A DNA stretch of 64,000 nt, from positions 18,650 through 82,649 of the forward strand of contig NZ_POJH01000055.1 in the NCBI RefSeq assembly GCF_002960625.1, given 5' to 3'. Numbering within the stretch: the first letter of the stretch is position 1; the number at the start of each line of letters is the position of its first letter. Below the pieces are notes generated by a model, which was given only the letters and a program-made list of their open reading frames with translations, made no database searches and was not told the DNA's origin. Shown here piece by piece: positions 54,141 to 61,464 of the stretch. Origin of the DNA: Streptococcus suis (lineage in GTDB: Bacteria > Bacillota > Bacilli > Lactobacillales > Streptococcaceae). Position numbers and translations under genes: made by a program.

Positions 54141-54281
54141 CTAGACCACATACTTTCTGCCTAGCTCTCTAACAAGGCGGATGTACCCTGCCTTATCAGC
54201 TAGACCTGTATCCAGTAGTTTTTCCTTCTCTCCTGCCGTGGCACGTTGCCAGACTAGATTTTCACGTAGTTCCCATTTCAT
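54141..54281 (-). CDS. Small phage protein, 46 aa
   Basis: ATG 54281 to TAG at 54141. Product MKWELRENLVWQRATAGEKE then YIRLVRELGRKYVV. Its start is just past the 109-residue gene's end. Spacing to the next gene is 10 bp with a strong ribosome binding site between. No family recognised. Confidence 0.55.
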   Translation of the reverse strand: MKWELRENLVWQRATAGEKEKLLDTGLADKAGYIRLVRELGRKYVV

Positions 54282-54287
54282 CGCTGA

Positions 54288-54617
54288 CTAGGCCTTAGCC
54301 AAAATATCAAGCAACTTCTTGAATGAGTCTTCGACATCCTCAATATCTTTGACTGGTTCAGCTGGCTCTTGCCCGTCCAAAGTTGTCAAGGTATATTCTG
54401 CCTGCACCTTGATTGGCTCAGCGTCGAACAGCATTGCCATCGCCAAGTACTTCTCATGGTCCTTGTCGTAATAATATTCTTCTGGAATTTTCAAAGCATC
54501 TTCAACATCGCTAGTCCAATCTGCTGAATATGCTAAAACGTGTTTATTGTTTTTGTAACTAGCTAAGAAGTTCCCTTTTTCATCTCGCAATACGATAAAT
54601 GTGTTTGTTTGTTTCAT
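54288..54617 (-). CDS. Hypothetical phage protein, 109 aa
   Basis: MKQTNTFIVLRDEKGNFLAS, then a charged helical C-terminus. CCACAGGAGGAAAATC upstream gives a strong start. This type of protein is frequent next to recT in streptococcal phages; function unknown. Confidence 0.65.
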   Translation of the reverse strand: MKQTNTFIVLRDEKGNFLASYKNNKHVLAYSADWTSDVEDALKIPEEYYYDKDHEKYLAMAMLFDAEPIKVQAEYTLTTLDGQEPAEPVKDIEDVEDSFKKLLDILAKA

Positions 54618-54800
54618 GATTTTCCTCCTGTGGATAACTCTTGTGAAATTCCCTATATATTATTTATATATAACGATTAGTTTGTTTTTAAGTTAGTTAG
54701 AGGCTTTAGCCTCTTATTGTTCATTAGTGGGCGATAGCCCCTAGATTATTATTAAAGTTAGTTATTATTATTATTTAGTTATTATTAGTGTCGGATTCTT

Positions 54801-54857
54801 CAACCTACGAACTATTCAACCTACGAACTATTCAACCTACGAACTATTCAACCTACG
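54801..54857. repeat. Four 16-bp tandem repeats (iteron-like)
   Basis: CAACCTACGAACTATT repeated with period 16, the core CAACCTACG starting at 54801, 54817, 54833 and 54849. The flank 54655-54800 is very A/T-rich. It lies next to the replication-initiator-like gene, so it is a candidate phage origin. Confidence 0.6.
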
Positions 54858-54878
54858 TAAAGTCAGTAAGTTGTAAAA

Positions 54879-55244
54879 TCACTCTGACGATCCGTCTGTG
54901 GATAACTCATTATCTACCTTTTCTTTCCAATACTCCCAATAGCTGTCCGTGATTGGGACATCCATAACTAACGGCTCTCGTCGCATCCCTTTTCCTCTAC
55001 CGAGACTTTTATTGTAAACACGGATATATCCTGCATCTTTTAATTCATCATAAGCTGTCCTATGAGCATCACGCCCATTCTTTGAACGTTTAGAAAGTTC
55101 ATCGATGTAAGGCTTCCATGTGTCTTTGTTTGACATCAACACAAATAATAACCCTTTAGCTTGTAAACTAAGTTCGCTGTTTTGAGCAGAATGATTATTC
55201 AACTGCGTATAGTTTTCATGGATATTCCTGACAAGGTGTTGCAT
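54879..55244 (-). CDS. Short replication-initiator-like helix-turn-helix protein
   Basis: The 121-residue protein has a winged helix like the N-terminus of DnaD-type replisome organisers: LSLQAKGLLFVLMSNKDTWK, ELSKRSKNGRDAHRTAYDEL, AGYIRVYNKSLGRGKG. It lacks the usual larger C-terminal domain and stops right before the 16-bp tandem repeats, so it may be shortened. Confidence 0.65.
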   Translation of the reverse strand: MQHLVRNIHENYTQLNNHSAQNSELSLQAKGLLFVLMSNKDTWKPYIDELSKRSKNGRDAHRTAYDELKDAGYIRVYNKSLGRGKGMRREPLVMDVPITDSYWEYWKEKVDNELSTDGSSE

Positions 55245-55296
55245 AAGCCGTAACCATTCCTCCTAAACTTCAACAATTCCTCGCCGAAGCGTGTTA

Positions 55297-55422
55297 TCAA
55301 TCGCTGTCATGTTCGTCATATTCCAAGATCCTTTCTACATCATCAAGATGTTCAGTGTCGCCTGTCCGAAGAAATCGGTCGTACGATTGAGTTATAAGTT
55401 CTAATCTGACCAGGTTATTCAT
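55297..55422 (-). CDS. Small acidic protein, 41 aa
   Basis: ATG 55422, TGA 55297. Product MNNLVRLELITQSYDRFLRT then a very acidic C-terminus. It begins 2 bp past the next upstream gene's stop. Translation plausible by coupling. No family recognised. Confidence 0.5.
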   Translation of the reverse strand: MNNLVRLELITQSYDRFLRTGDTEHLDDVERILEYDEHDSD

Positions 55423-55423
55423 C

Positions 55424-55570
55424 TCACAACCCTGCCTGTAATTTAGCTATCTTCAGTTCCATAGCCAGCTCATAGGGTGACATGGCTTGATAAAACTGTC
55501 TTGCTTTTCCTGTGAAATAAACAATCTGGTCGATAAGGTTTTCTCTTCCGATACCCTCGTTAATTCGCAT
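55424..55570 (-). CDS. Small phage protein, 48 aa
   Basis: I chose ATG 55570 (MRINEGIGRENLIDQIVY), inside the end of the 95-residue gene (11 bp overlap). Helical, contains FTGKARQFYQAMSPYELAME. No family recognised. Confidence 0.5.
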   Translation of the reverse strand: MRINEGIGRENLIDQIVYFTGKARQFYQAMSPYELAMELKIAKLQAGL

Positions 55571-55847
55571 GTCTGCCCCACTTTCTAGCTGTGCGAGCTG
55601 GTGCGTCATCTGTGTATTTGATTGGTTCCCAGCTTGCAAGTGACTGTCTAACTCTGTTCTTCCAGGCTAAACGTTCAGCTTCAACTGCACGTTCACAAGC
55701 CAGGGCTGTCAGCTGCTCTCTAAGTAATTCCGCTTCACGTTCCTTGCGTCGCTTTTCCGCATTCCTGTAATCAATCGCTGCAACTACTACGCACGGAATG
55801 GCAAATACTGCAGTTGCTCCAATGGCTGTAAAAATAGATTCTGTCAT
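55560..55847 (-). CDS. Membrane-anchored small protein, 95 aa
   Basis: N-terminal membrane segment (FTAIGATAVFAIPCVVVAAI) followed by a charged helix (EKRRKEREAELLREQLTALA). AGGAGTG upstream. Unknown function. Confidence 0.6.
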   Translation of the reverse strand: MTESIFTAIGATAVFAIPCVVVAAIDYRNAEKRRKEREAELLREQLTALACERAVEAERLAWKNRVRQSLASWEPIKYTDDAPARTARKWGRHAN

Positions 55848-55860
55848 TCTACACTCCTAA

Positions 55861-56127
55861 CTAAACCACTAGATGACTTTCTATGTATTCATCTAGTTCC
55901 GATTTTTTTATCCGCTTGGTACCATCAATCTGATATAGATTGAGTCCTTCTTTTAGCCATTTCCGAATGGTATTATCGCTCACGCAAGCATGGTAAGCCG
56001 CCTTACTAATAGATAGCCAACCTCTACCATCAGATTCGCGTTCCAGGAACTCGGTAAAGGATTCTTTGAACTGATCCTTGACCACCATCCTGATTCCTGA
56101 TTCAAATTCTTCACTTAGGATGTTCAT
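55861..56127 (-). CDS. Excisionase-like helix-turn-helix protein
   Basis: The 88-residue protein has the MerR/excisionase-type DNA-binding pattern GWLSISKAAYHACVSDNTIRKWLKEGLN with DGTKRIKKSELDEYI (about 35-83). It could be an excisionase or an early regulator. AAAGGAG precedes the ATG. Confidence 0.7.
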   Translation of the reverse strand: MNILSEEFESGIRMVVKDQFKESFTEFLERESDGRGWLSISKAAYHACVSDNTIRKWLKEGLNLYQIDGTKRIKKSELDEYIESHLVV

Positions 56128-56142
56128 CTTCTGTCTCCTTTG

Positions 56143-56200
56143 TGTTATAATTTAAGTGTAATTTTTTGTAAGCCACTGTTCCCGCAGTGGCTTTTTGTTT
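56143..56200 (+). ncRNA. Plus-strand promoter-hairpin cassette 2
   Basis: Extended -10 TGT-TATAAT (56143-56151), then GCCACTG-TTCCCG-CAGTGGC with TTTTTG (56172-56196). It would give a ~40-nt RNA antisense to the region upstream of the excisionase-like gene. Confidence 0.4.
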
Positions 56201-56295
56201 TTATCAAATTATCACCTCTAAAATTTCATACCATTAAATTTTTGCGATACGATTTTCATCCCCTTCTCCTTTCCAAAAATAGCAGAGCTATACAC

Positions 56296-56721
56296 TCAGC
56301 CCACAAACATCTCACTCAGATGTGTCTGCTTTGCTTGTTTTAATAATTCTATGGTTGCCTCTTCTTTGGCTTCCATCTTCTCAATCACATCCAGATACCT
56401 TACAACTTCCGCCTGTTTCTCCAAGTCCGTATGGATTTTCAGCTTCATCTCATTCAGGGTATCCATCTGGATATTCAGTCCCGTCTGGACTGTATAGATG
56501 AAATGTCCTGCTTGGCAAGAAATAGCATGATATAGATACTTGGGCAACACCTTGTCATTCGGCAAAAATACAGCGTAATGACTTGGGATTTCCTTTTCTT
56601 CAGCGTGGTAAAGTACTTGCCCTCTCGTCGCGCTAATTTGTATCAAGGTACAGCCAGCAGGATAGACCTTGCCACTCGACCGCTCTATGTTTGCTAGTTC
56701 TGTAATTTTGACTAATTTCAT
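56296..56721 (-). CDS. Half-size HsdS-like specificity subunit
   Basis: Start ATG 56721 overlaps the methylase stop (TAATG). The 141-residue protein is about one third of an HsdS: a single target-recognition-like domain (KVYPAGCTLIQISATRGQVL, PKYLYHAISCQAGHFIYTVQ) and one helical spacer (KQAEVVRYLDVIEKMEAKEE). Two copies could form a dimer. Confidence 0.75.
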   Translation of the reverse strand: MKLVKITELANIERSSGKVYPAGCTLIQISATRGQVLYHAEEKEIPSHYAVFLPNDKVLPKYLYHAISCQAGHFIYTVQTGLNIQMDTLNEMKLKIHTDLEKQAEVVRYLDVIEKMEAKEEATIELLKQAKQTHLSEMFVG

Positions 56722-57992
56722 TACCATAATGTTAATTGCTCGCTTTCTTCTTGGATTAACTCGGAAAGGCTAGGCTTGTCCACATACTTAGACAGTAACT
56801 GCTGGTCGTTTTCCAGTTCTTCCTGCTCGGTTGGATCTGTCGCCACCAGTTGCCCAAACAATCTCGCAAACTCTCGCTCCGTTTCAGCAATTTCCCTGTC
56901 AATCTCTATCAACTCCCTCAAGATGACCCCTAAGGGTTGGACTTCTTCAGGGATGAAAGTATCGACATAGCGGGGAATATTCAAGTTGAACCCATTCTCG
57001 ACAAGCTTCTCCCAGTCAGCTAGGTAAGAAAACCGCTCTGTTGTCATTCTTAAGGACACCACCGCAGCAATCTTCTTGATATGTTCCACATCCAAACTGT
57101 TCTGCGCCTTGCCCTTGGTAAATTCATCCTTGGCATCTACAAAGAATACATCTTTCTGACTTCGCCCCTTTCTCAAGAGCAAAATCGCAACTGGGATACC
57201 TGTATTCAGAAACAGATTGGGTGCTAGACCGATAATAGTATCAATTACCCCATGTTCCAGCAACTGCTGACGAATAGTGCCCTCGCTGTTTGCACGGAAG
57301 AGAACCCCATGCGGAAGAATGAGCGACATACTGCCGCCGTCTTCGAGCTGATGAAAACCATGCAAGAGAAAAGCAAAGTCTGCCTTGGTTTTTGGTGCTA
57401 GCCCGTAGAGGTCGAACCGTTCATCACTGATTGGTGTCCATGACATCGAGTAAGGTGGGTTTGAGATAACCACATCGACCTTCCTGTCGCTTGGATGATC
57501 TATCTGACTGATAACACCGTCCTGGATAGCATAGACATTGAAACATTCCCTTGTCAGACTATCGCCGTGGATAATTTCAGCATCAATCTTGCGAATGGCT
57601 AAGTTAATCAGCAGAAACGGGATAACCCTTGCAGAAAATTCCTCACACCTCACGAACTCCACATCTGGATGATAGTTGAGGTATTGGATGGTCAGACTGC
57701 CAGTCCCTGCACAGATGTCCGCTAGGCTCTTGCCACTTCTGGACACCCTTGCCAGCAATTCCGCTACACCATCAGGCGTGTAGTCCTGTTTCAACTTTTT
57801 ACGGTCAGCCCCCTCTTCCTGAAAGAAGTCGCGAAACTGATCCAGTTGCCTATCGCCATAGATGGCAGCAATGCGAGCGAGTAGGTCAGACTGCTCAGGG
57901 CTGAACAGCTTTGTCATTAGTGTCTGTGGAACTTCAAAAACCTCTTTGACCCCACATATTTCTAAAATAGCTTCTCTAATTGTCAAACTCAA
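56721..57992 (-). CDS. N6-adenine DNA methylase, HsdM-like
   Basis: The 423-residue protein has the SAM motif LADICAGTGSLTIQYL (about 90) and catalytic VISNPPYSMSW (about 178), and a tail of helices (IDREIAETEREFARLFGQLV). With the small HsdS next to it, it forms a type I-like methyltransferase without HsdR, so it probably modifies rather than cuts. Confidence 0.88.
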   Translation of the reverse strand: MSLTIREAILEICGVKEVFEVPQTLMTKLFSPEQSDLLARIAAIYGDRQLDQFRDFFQEEGADRKKLKQDYTPDGVAELLARVSRSGKSLADICAGTGSLTIQYLNYHPDVEFVRCEEFSARVIPFLLINLAIRKIDAEIIHGDSLTRECFNVYAIQDGVISQIDHPSDRKVDVVISNPPYSMSWTPISDERFDLYGLAPKTKADFAFLLHGFHQLEDGGSMSLILPHGVLFRANSEGTIRQQLLEHGVIDTIIGLAPNLFLNTGIPVAILLLRKGRSQKDVFFVDAKDEFTKGKAQNSLDVEHIKKIAAVVSLRMTTERFSYLADWEKLVENGFNLNIPRYVDTFIPEEVQPLGVILRELIEIDREIAETEREFARLFGQLVATDPTEQEELENDQQLLSKYVDKPSLSELIQEESEQLTLW

Positions 57993-58218
57993 AGCTCACC
58001 CCATTTAGAAGCAGGTCAGACTGAAAATCTACAAAACGCTCCACCATATCCGCCTCAGCAACATTGCTATTTGAAACCTGCCACAGAAAGTCGTTAACAT
58101 CTGTCACCTCACACTTCCACTGGCTAGCACGAGTATGCACCACATCTAGCGTCAAACCCTCGCACTCAACTGTATAGCTAATCTTTTCTCCATTGTTTGT
58201 GTAGTTTTTGATAATCAT
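57976..58218 (-). CDS. Hypothetical phage protein, 80 aa
   Basis: I chose ATG 58218 (MIIKNYTNNGEKISYTVE) after AAAGGAGAATGAC. Small beta-rich protein overlapping HsdM's start by 17 bp. Unknown function. Confidence 0.6.
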   Translation of the reverse strand: MIIKNYTNNGEKISYTVECEGLTLDVVHTRASQWKCEVTDVNDFLWQVSNSNVAEADMVERFVDFQSDLLLNGVSFEFDN

Positions 58219-58231
58219 GTCATTCTCCTTT

Positions 58232-58453
58232 CTAGTCCTCAAGAACTAGGCGCTTAGTCTTGATGACAACTTCTTCAATACGAGCACGTTTCAAGCCTTC
58301 ACTGATAAAATAATCAATAATAGCACTACGGCTCATTCCTGTACCAAGCGACAAGTTATCAACCTCGTCGTAGTTCTCACGACTAATGACCACTGTGGGA
58401 CGGTTATTCCCTTTCTGCCCTGTACTTGGGCGACCGTATCTTTGTTTTGACAT
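58232..58453 (-). CDS. Ribbon-helix-helix-like DNA-binding protein
   Basis: The 73-residue protein has RPTVVISRENYDEVDNLS and GMSRSAIIDYFIS, a CopG/Arc-like pattern. It is preceded by the AGCTCTGCTATTT leader motif and GAAAGGAA. Confidence 0.65.
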   Translation of the reverse strand: MSKQRYGRPSTGQKGNNRPTVVISRENYDEVDNLSLGTGMSRSAIIDYFISEGLKRARIEEVVIKTKRLVLED

Positions 58454-58501
58454 GTTATTTCCTTTCCATAAATAGCAGAGCTGGTAAGTTTGTTCATCCC
58501 C

Positions 58502-58684
58502 TCACCCCTTTCTAAATTCATCTAGACTGACATCCAAAGCGTCAGCGATTTTTTCCATTTTTTTGAAACCAATATCGTGATGTTTGGCATTATATATGCT
58601 TGTCTTTGGAATACCTGCCATTTTTGCCAAGTCAACGACTGTCAGCCCTCGTTCTACCAATATTCTTTGTAGTTTTTCCCACAT
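58502..58684 (-). CDS. Small XRE-family regulator, 60 aa
   Basis: Compact helix-turn-helix (LQRILVERGLTVVDLAKMAG, KTSIYNAKHHDIGFKKMEKI). AAGGAGGATATT precedes the ATG. It faces the 58,822 gene across an inverted repeat, which it may bind. Confidence 0.8.
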   Translation of the reverse strand: MWEKLQRILVERGLTVVDLAKMAGIPKTSIYNAKHHDIGFKKMEKIADALDVSLDEFRKG

Positions 58685-58704
58685 AATATCCTCCTTGTAA
58701 ACTA

Positions 58705-58761
58705 CCAGATATAGTAATGTAAAATATTTGTAATACTATATCTGGCAATCCGTGCTATAAT
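58705..58761. promoter_or_regulatory. Operator and promoter between two divergent genes
   Basis: CCAGATATAGTA (58705-58716) and TACTATATCTGG (58734-58745) are perfect 12-bp arms. An extended -10 (TGC-TATAAT, 58753-58761) for the plus-strand gene lies next to it. Confidence 0.7.
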
Positions 58762-58821
58762 ATTCTCATGAATAACCCAACATCTTTTATTCATAAAATC
58801 TTAATAGAAAGGAGGATGGTT

Positions 58822-59121
58822 ATGGATTGGAATCAAATTACCACATCGTTCTTAACTGCATGCGTTCCAGCTCTTGCCACATATTTTGTAACAAAAAAGC
58901 AAATGGATTCTAAAATTAAAGAAGTCGAATTACAATCAGCAAATGAAATTAAACGACTTGAGAAAGAAACTGAACTTCGATTAAAAGAAACGCAACAAAA
59001 CCAACAAATGGAACTTGCTACCAAGTTTTTCACTGGCGAACTTGACCTAGGGAAAGCCATGGTTGGTATTCAACAGTTGAATTATCTGAACGAATTAACT
59101 AAAACTTTGCCTAAGAAGTAG
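58822..59121 (+). CDS. Membrane-anchored coiled-coil protein, 99 aa
   Basis: I chose ATG 58822 (MDWNQITTSFLTACVPAL) after AAAGGAGG. One N-terminal hydrophobic segment, then a coiled coil (VELQSANEIKRLEKETELRL). It is on the lysogeny strand and so may be expressed in the lysogen; superinfection exclusion is one possible role. Confidence 0.6.
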   Translation: MDWNQITTSFLTACVPALATYFVTKKQMDSKIKEVELQSANEIKRLEKETELRLKETQQNQQMELATKFFTGELDLGKAMVGIQQLNYLNELTKTLPKK

Positions 59122-59254
59122 AGTCGCTTGACTCTGCTTTTTTTGATAAAGAACGTAACACTTCTATTGCTCCACTCAAGCCATCCAACCATCCTTGGAT
59201 ATAATCCGCTGAATGCTCAGAAGCAAACTCTAAAAACTTTTCTTCTGGTGTCAT
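59111..59254 (-). CDS. Small phage protein, 47 aa
   Basis: ATG 59254 after AAAGGAGGAGGGGAG, TAG at 59111. Product MTPEEKFLEFASEHSADYIQ then a Ser-rich tail. It is tail-to-tail with the 58,822 gene and overlaps it by 11 bp. The AGCTCTGCTATTT motif lies upstream. No family recognised. Confidence 0.55.
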   Translation of the reverse strand: MTPEEKFLEFASEHSADYIQGWLDGLSGAIEVLRSLSKKAESSDSTS

Positions 59255-59298
59255 AACTCCCCTCCTCCTTTCTGTAAATAGCAGAGCTGGTGTGTTTG

Positions 59299-59508
59299 TT
59301 ACCTTTCATTTTGTGAGGTTGTATTTGTAAATAAATCGCTAATCTCTTTGTTCAAGATTTTAGCGATTTTGTAGCATTCACTCAATTTGAAATCATTTTG
59401 ACCAAGTTCTTTCTGACGGTAAGTTGTTTCTGAAATCCCTAGCTTGTCAGCGATGTCTTTTTGAGTGTAGCCAGCTTGTTTTCGAGCCTCATACAACAAT
59501 AATTGCAA
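59299..59508 (-). CDS. Cro-like XRE regulator, 69 aa
   Basis: TTG start after AAGGAG. Helix-turn-helix ARKQAGYTQKDIADKLGISE, TYRQKELGQNDF. It lies on the lytic side opposite the repressor gene, the usual place of Cro. Confidence 0.8.
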   Translation of the reverse strand: MQLLLYEARKQAGYTQKDIADKLGISETTYRQKELGQNDFKLSECYKIAKILNKEISDLFTNTTSQNER

Positions 59509-59514
59509 TAACCC

Positions 59515-59631
59515 TCACTCCTTTCCCTCTTTTTCCTTTCTGAGTTTCTCCAGCTTTTTATCCAGATAACGCTTGTGAGCGTGCCTGCCAAGAAACATCA
59601 AAACCCATAAACCTGCTAACCAATACAACAT
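59515..59631 (-). CDS. Small membrane protein, 38 aa
   Basis: Product MLYWLAGLWVLMFLGRHAHK (one hydrophobic segment) followed by a charged helix. No strong ribosome binding site. First-gene position of the lytic operon with the 45-residue ORF. Unknown function. Confidence 0.45.
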   Translation of the reverse strand: MLYWLAGLWVLMFLGRHAHKRYLDKKLEKLRKEKEGKE

Positions 59632-59706
59632 TGTTTTTTCTGGCGAATGGTGGTATACTCAAATAAGAGGTTGGGGCTTTCGCCCCTTGCTCTTACTTTT
59701 TTAGTT
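59631..59706 (+). ncRNA. Plus-strand promoter-hairpin cassette 3
   Basis: TTGTTT (59631-59636), 17 bp, extended -10 TGG-TATACT (59654-59659), then GAG ... GGGGC-TTTC-GCCCC ... CTC with TTACTTTTTT. It predicts a ~40-nt antisense RNA. Confidence 0.45.
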
Positions 59707-59830
59707 TAGCTTGCTCAATCTTGTGGTCGAGTACTTGTTTATGCCACAGACGAGCTTGCCTTGCCAAGCCTAGCACTATCAGAACTGTTCCGAGTTCGTC
59801 AGGTGTTAGGCTTTTTAGTATGTCCATCAT
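59693..59830 (-). CDS. Small protein, 45 aa, first of the lytic operon
   Basis: ATG 59830 after AGGAGG. Product MMDILKSLTPDELGTVLIVL (hydrophobic centre) and a basic tail. The start lies just downstream of the consensus lytic promoter. Unknown function. Confidence 0.55.
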   Translation of the reverse strand: MMDILKSLTPDELGTVLIVLGLARQARLWHKQVLDHKIEQAKLKK

Positions 59831-59879
59831 TCGCCGTTCCTCCTGTTTTTATTTCGGTTAATTCCTTAACCTTGACTAT

Positions 59880-59965
59880 AGTATACCTCACATTTTGAAA
59901 GGTGTCAACACTTTTTTTGCGAAAACACAAAAAAACTTTTCTTTTTGTGAGGTTTGTTGTATAAT
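59880..59965. promoter_or_regulatory. Lysogeny/lysis switch region
   Basis: Leftward promoter TTGACA (59903-59908), 17 bp, TATACT (59880-59885). Rightward repressor -10 TATAAT at 59960-59965. Half-sites CCTCACA (59886-59892, in the leftward spacer) and TGTGAGG (59946-59952) are inverted and likely bind the repressor. Confidence 0.75.
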
Positions 59966-59990
59966 TAGGTAAACAAAGGAGGAATATCTC

Positions 59991-60743
59991 GTGAACGACA
60001 AAGAATTATCAATTTATGTTGGTCAGAAAATAAAAGAGTTTCGTTTATCTCGCAACATGACCCAAAAAGAATTGGCTGAACGTATCGGGATGGGAGATAC
60101 TACAATAGTTAATTACGAAAAAGGTATCCGAACACCTAAAAAAAATACACTTTTCAAAATATCAGAAGTGTTAAGAATTTCTATCGATGACTTCTTTCCT
60201 CCTATCACCCTCACCGCAACCCCTAACAGCCTCGTAGAGCAGATTTCGGACAAGGTGGTACAATTACACCAAGACAGACAAAAGAACGTCCTCAGCTACG
60301 CAACAGAGCAACTAGACGAGCAGGAAAGAGCTACCACCATCTCAGACAAGGTCATTGACCTCTACGACGCTAGAAAACGCATCAGCCTACCCGTACCAGG
60401 CAAAGTGTCCGCAGGTACAGGCTACTGGCAAGAAGACGACTACGACACCATGGTCAGCTTCTACGCAGACGACATCCCAGACCAGAAAGATTTCGACACC
60501 ATCGCCATCGCCGTCGGACACTCTATGGAACCCAAAATCAAAAACGGCGACTTCCTCTTTATCAAACTTAAGGACCAGGTAGATCTAAACAAAATCGGAA
60601 TTTTCCAAGTAGACGGTGAAAACTACGTCAAGAAACTAAAAAGCGACCATCTACAGTCACTAAACCCAGACTATGACGACATCCAATTCACCGAAGACAT
60701 ACGCACCATCGGTGAAGTGGTGGATATTTATAGAGAGAAATAG
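59991..60743 (+). CDS. CI-like repressor with S24 peptidase domain
   Basis: GTG start after AAAGGAGG. The 250-residue protein has an N-terminal helix-turn-helix (IKEFRLSRNMTQKELAERIG, TTIVNYEKGIRTP), a linker, the Ala-Gly cleavage site in GKVSAGTGYW, and catalytic Ser (GHSMEPKIKNGDF) and Lys (ENYVKKLK). It should be induced by RecA-dependent self-cleavage. The C-terminal half uses C-ending codons far more than the N-terminal half, which suggests a mosaic origin. Confidence 0.93.
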   Translation: MNDKELSIYVGQKIKEFRLSRNMTQKELAERIGMGDTTIVNYEKGIRTPKKNTLFKISEVLRISIDDFFPPITLTATPNSLVEQISDKVVQLHQDRQKNVLSYATEQLDEQERATTISDKVIDLYDARKRISLPVPGKVSAGTGYWQEDDYDTMVSFYADDIPDQKDFDTIAIAVGHSMEPKIKNGDFLFIKLKDQVDLNKIGIFQVDGENYVKKLKSDHLQSLNPDYDDIQFTEDIRTIGEVVDIYREK

Positions 60744-60754
60744 AAAGGAAAAAT

Positions 60755-61453
60755 ATGGCAAAAAAATTATCAACATTGGAATCACAAAATCATAAAAACC
60801 AAACTCTTGCTGAACTTGACAATTACCTTAGTAATTTAATTGGGACAAACGAACAAGCAAAGGCTGATAAAATCTCCTTTTGGATTAAAGATTGGATTAA
60901 ATATCTTGAATTAGAAGAAAATTTCCAGCCAAATAAAATGTTGAAATACAAACGCGGAAACATTATTAAAGTCCATTTAGGTTTCAACGTAGGAAGTGAA
61001 GAAGGTGGGCTACATTATGCAATTGTACTAGATGCCGATAACCATTTGAAAAACCCAGTTTTGACAGTTGCCCCACTTACTTCCGTCAAACCCCATACTG
61101 ACATCTCCAAACTAAGCAACGACCAGCTATATATCGGGAAAGAGGTATATACAAAATTAGAAAATAAATTAAAAACACTGCTAGATAAACTCAGTGCCAT
61201 CAATCTGTCCGAAGCAACTCAAGAGGAACTAAATTCTTTCCAAGATGAGCTGACTTATGCAAAACGTATTAAGGCTGAAATCGACAAAATGAAAACTGGC
61301 AGCATTATCCTTATCGGACAAATTACAACTATCAGTAAACTACGTATTTTCGATCCTAGAAACAAATACGGTGTTTTAAAAGGGATAAAAGTTTCCGACG
61401 ACACTTTAGATAAATTAGATATAGCTCTTAAACAAAAATATTTCAAAAAATAA
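60755..61453 (+). CDS. PemK/MazF-like toxin domain protein
   Basis: The 232-residue protein has a helical N-terminus (to about 60), then a MazF-like barrel: MLKYKRGNIIKVHLGFNVGS, GLHYAIVLDADNHLKNPVLT, VAPLTSVK. An insertion of charged helix (about 130-180) interrupts it before ILIGQITTISKLRI. MazF/PemK members cut RNA. No antitoxin gene is adjacent. Expressed with the repressor, it may be a lysogenic defence or exclusion gene. Confidence 0.75.
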   Translation: MAKKLSTLESQNHKNQTLAELDNYLSNLIGTNEQAKADKISFWIKDWIKYLELEENFQPNKMLKYKRGNIIKVHLGFNVGSEEGGLHYAIVLDADNHLKNPVLTVAPLTSVKPHTDISKLSNDQLYIGKEVYTKLENKLKTLLDKLSAINLSEATQEELNSFQDELTYAKRIKAEIDKMKTGSIILIGQITTISKLRIFDPRNKYGVLKGIKVSDDTLDKLDIALKQKYFKK

Positions 61454-61464
61454 CAAAAAAACGT

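Noticed and set aside
54801..54857. Possible CRISPR array
   Set aside because: Period of 16 bp with no unique spacers and no cas genes; these are simple tandem repeats.
55297..55344. 18-codon ORF (MTNMTAIDNTLRRGIVEV) overlapping the 41-aa gene
   Set aside because: Too short and overlapping; no independent evidence.
56221..56262. 13-codon ORF with strong ribosome binding site (MKIVSQKFNGMKF)
   Set aside because: Too short to support as a gene; may be a leader peptide of the AGCTCTGCTATTT element.
58333..58521. 62-codon minus ORF overlapping the ribbon-helix-helix gene
   Set aside because: Its start fits a leader peptide, but most of the frame overlaps a better gene and becomes low quality.
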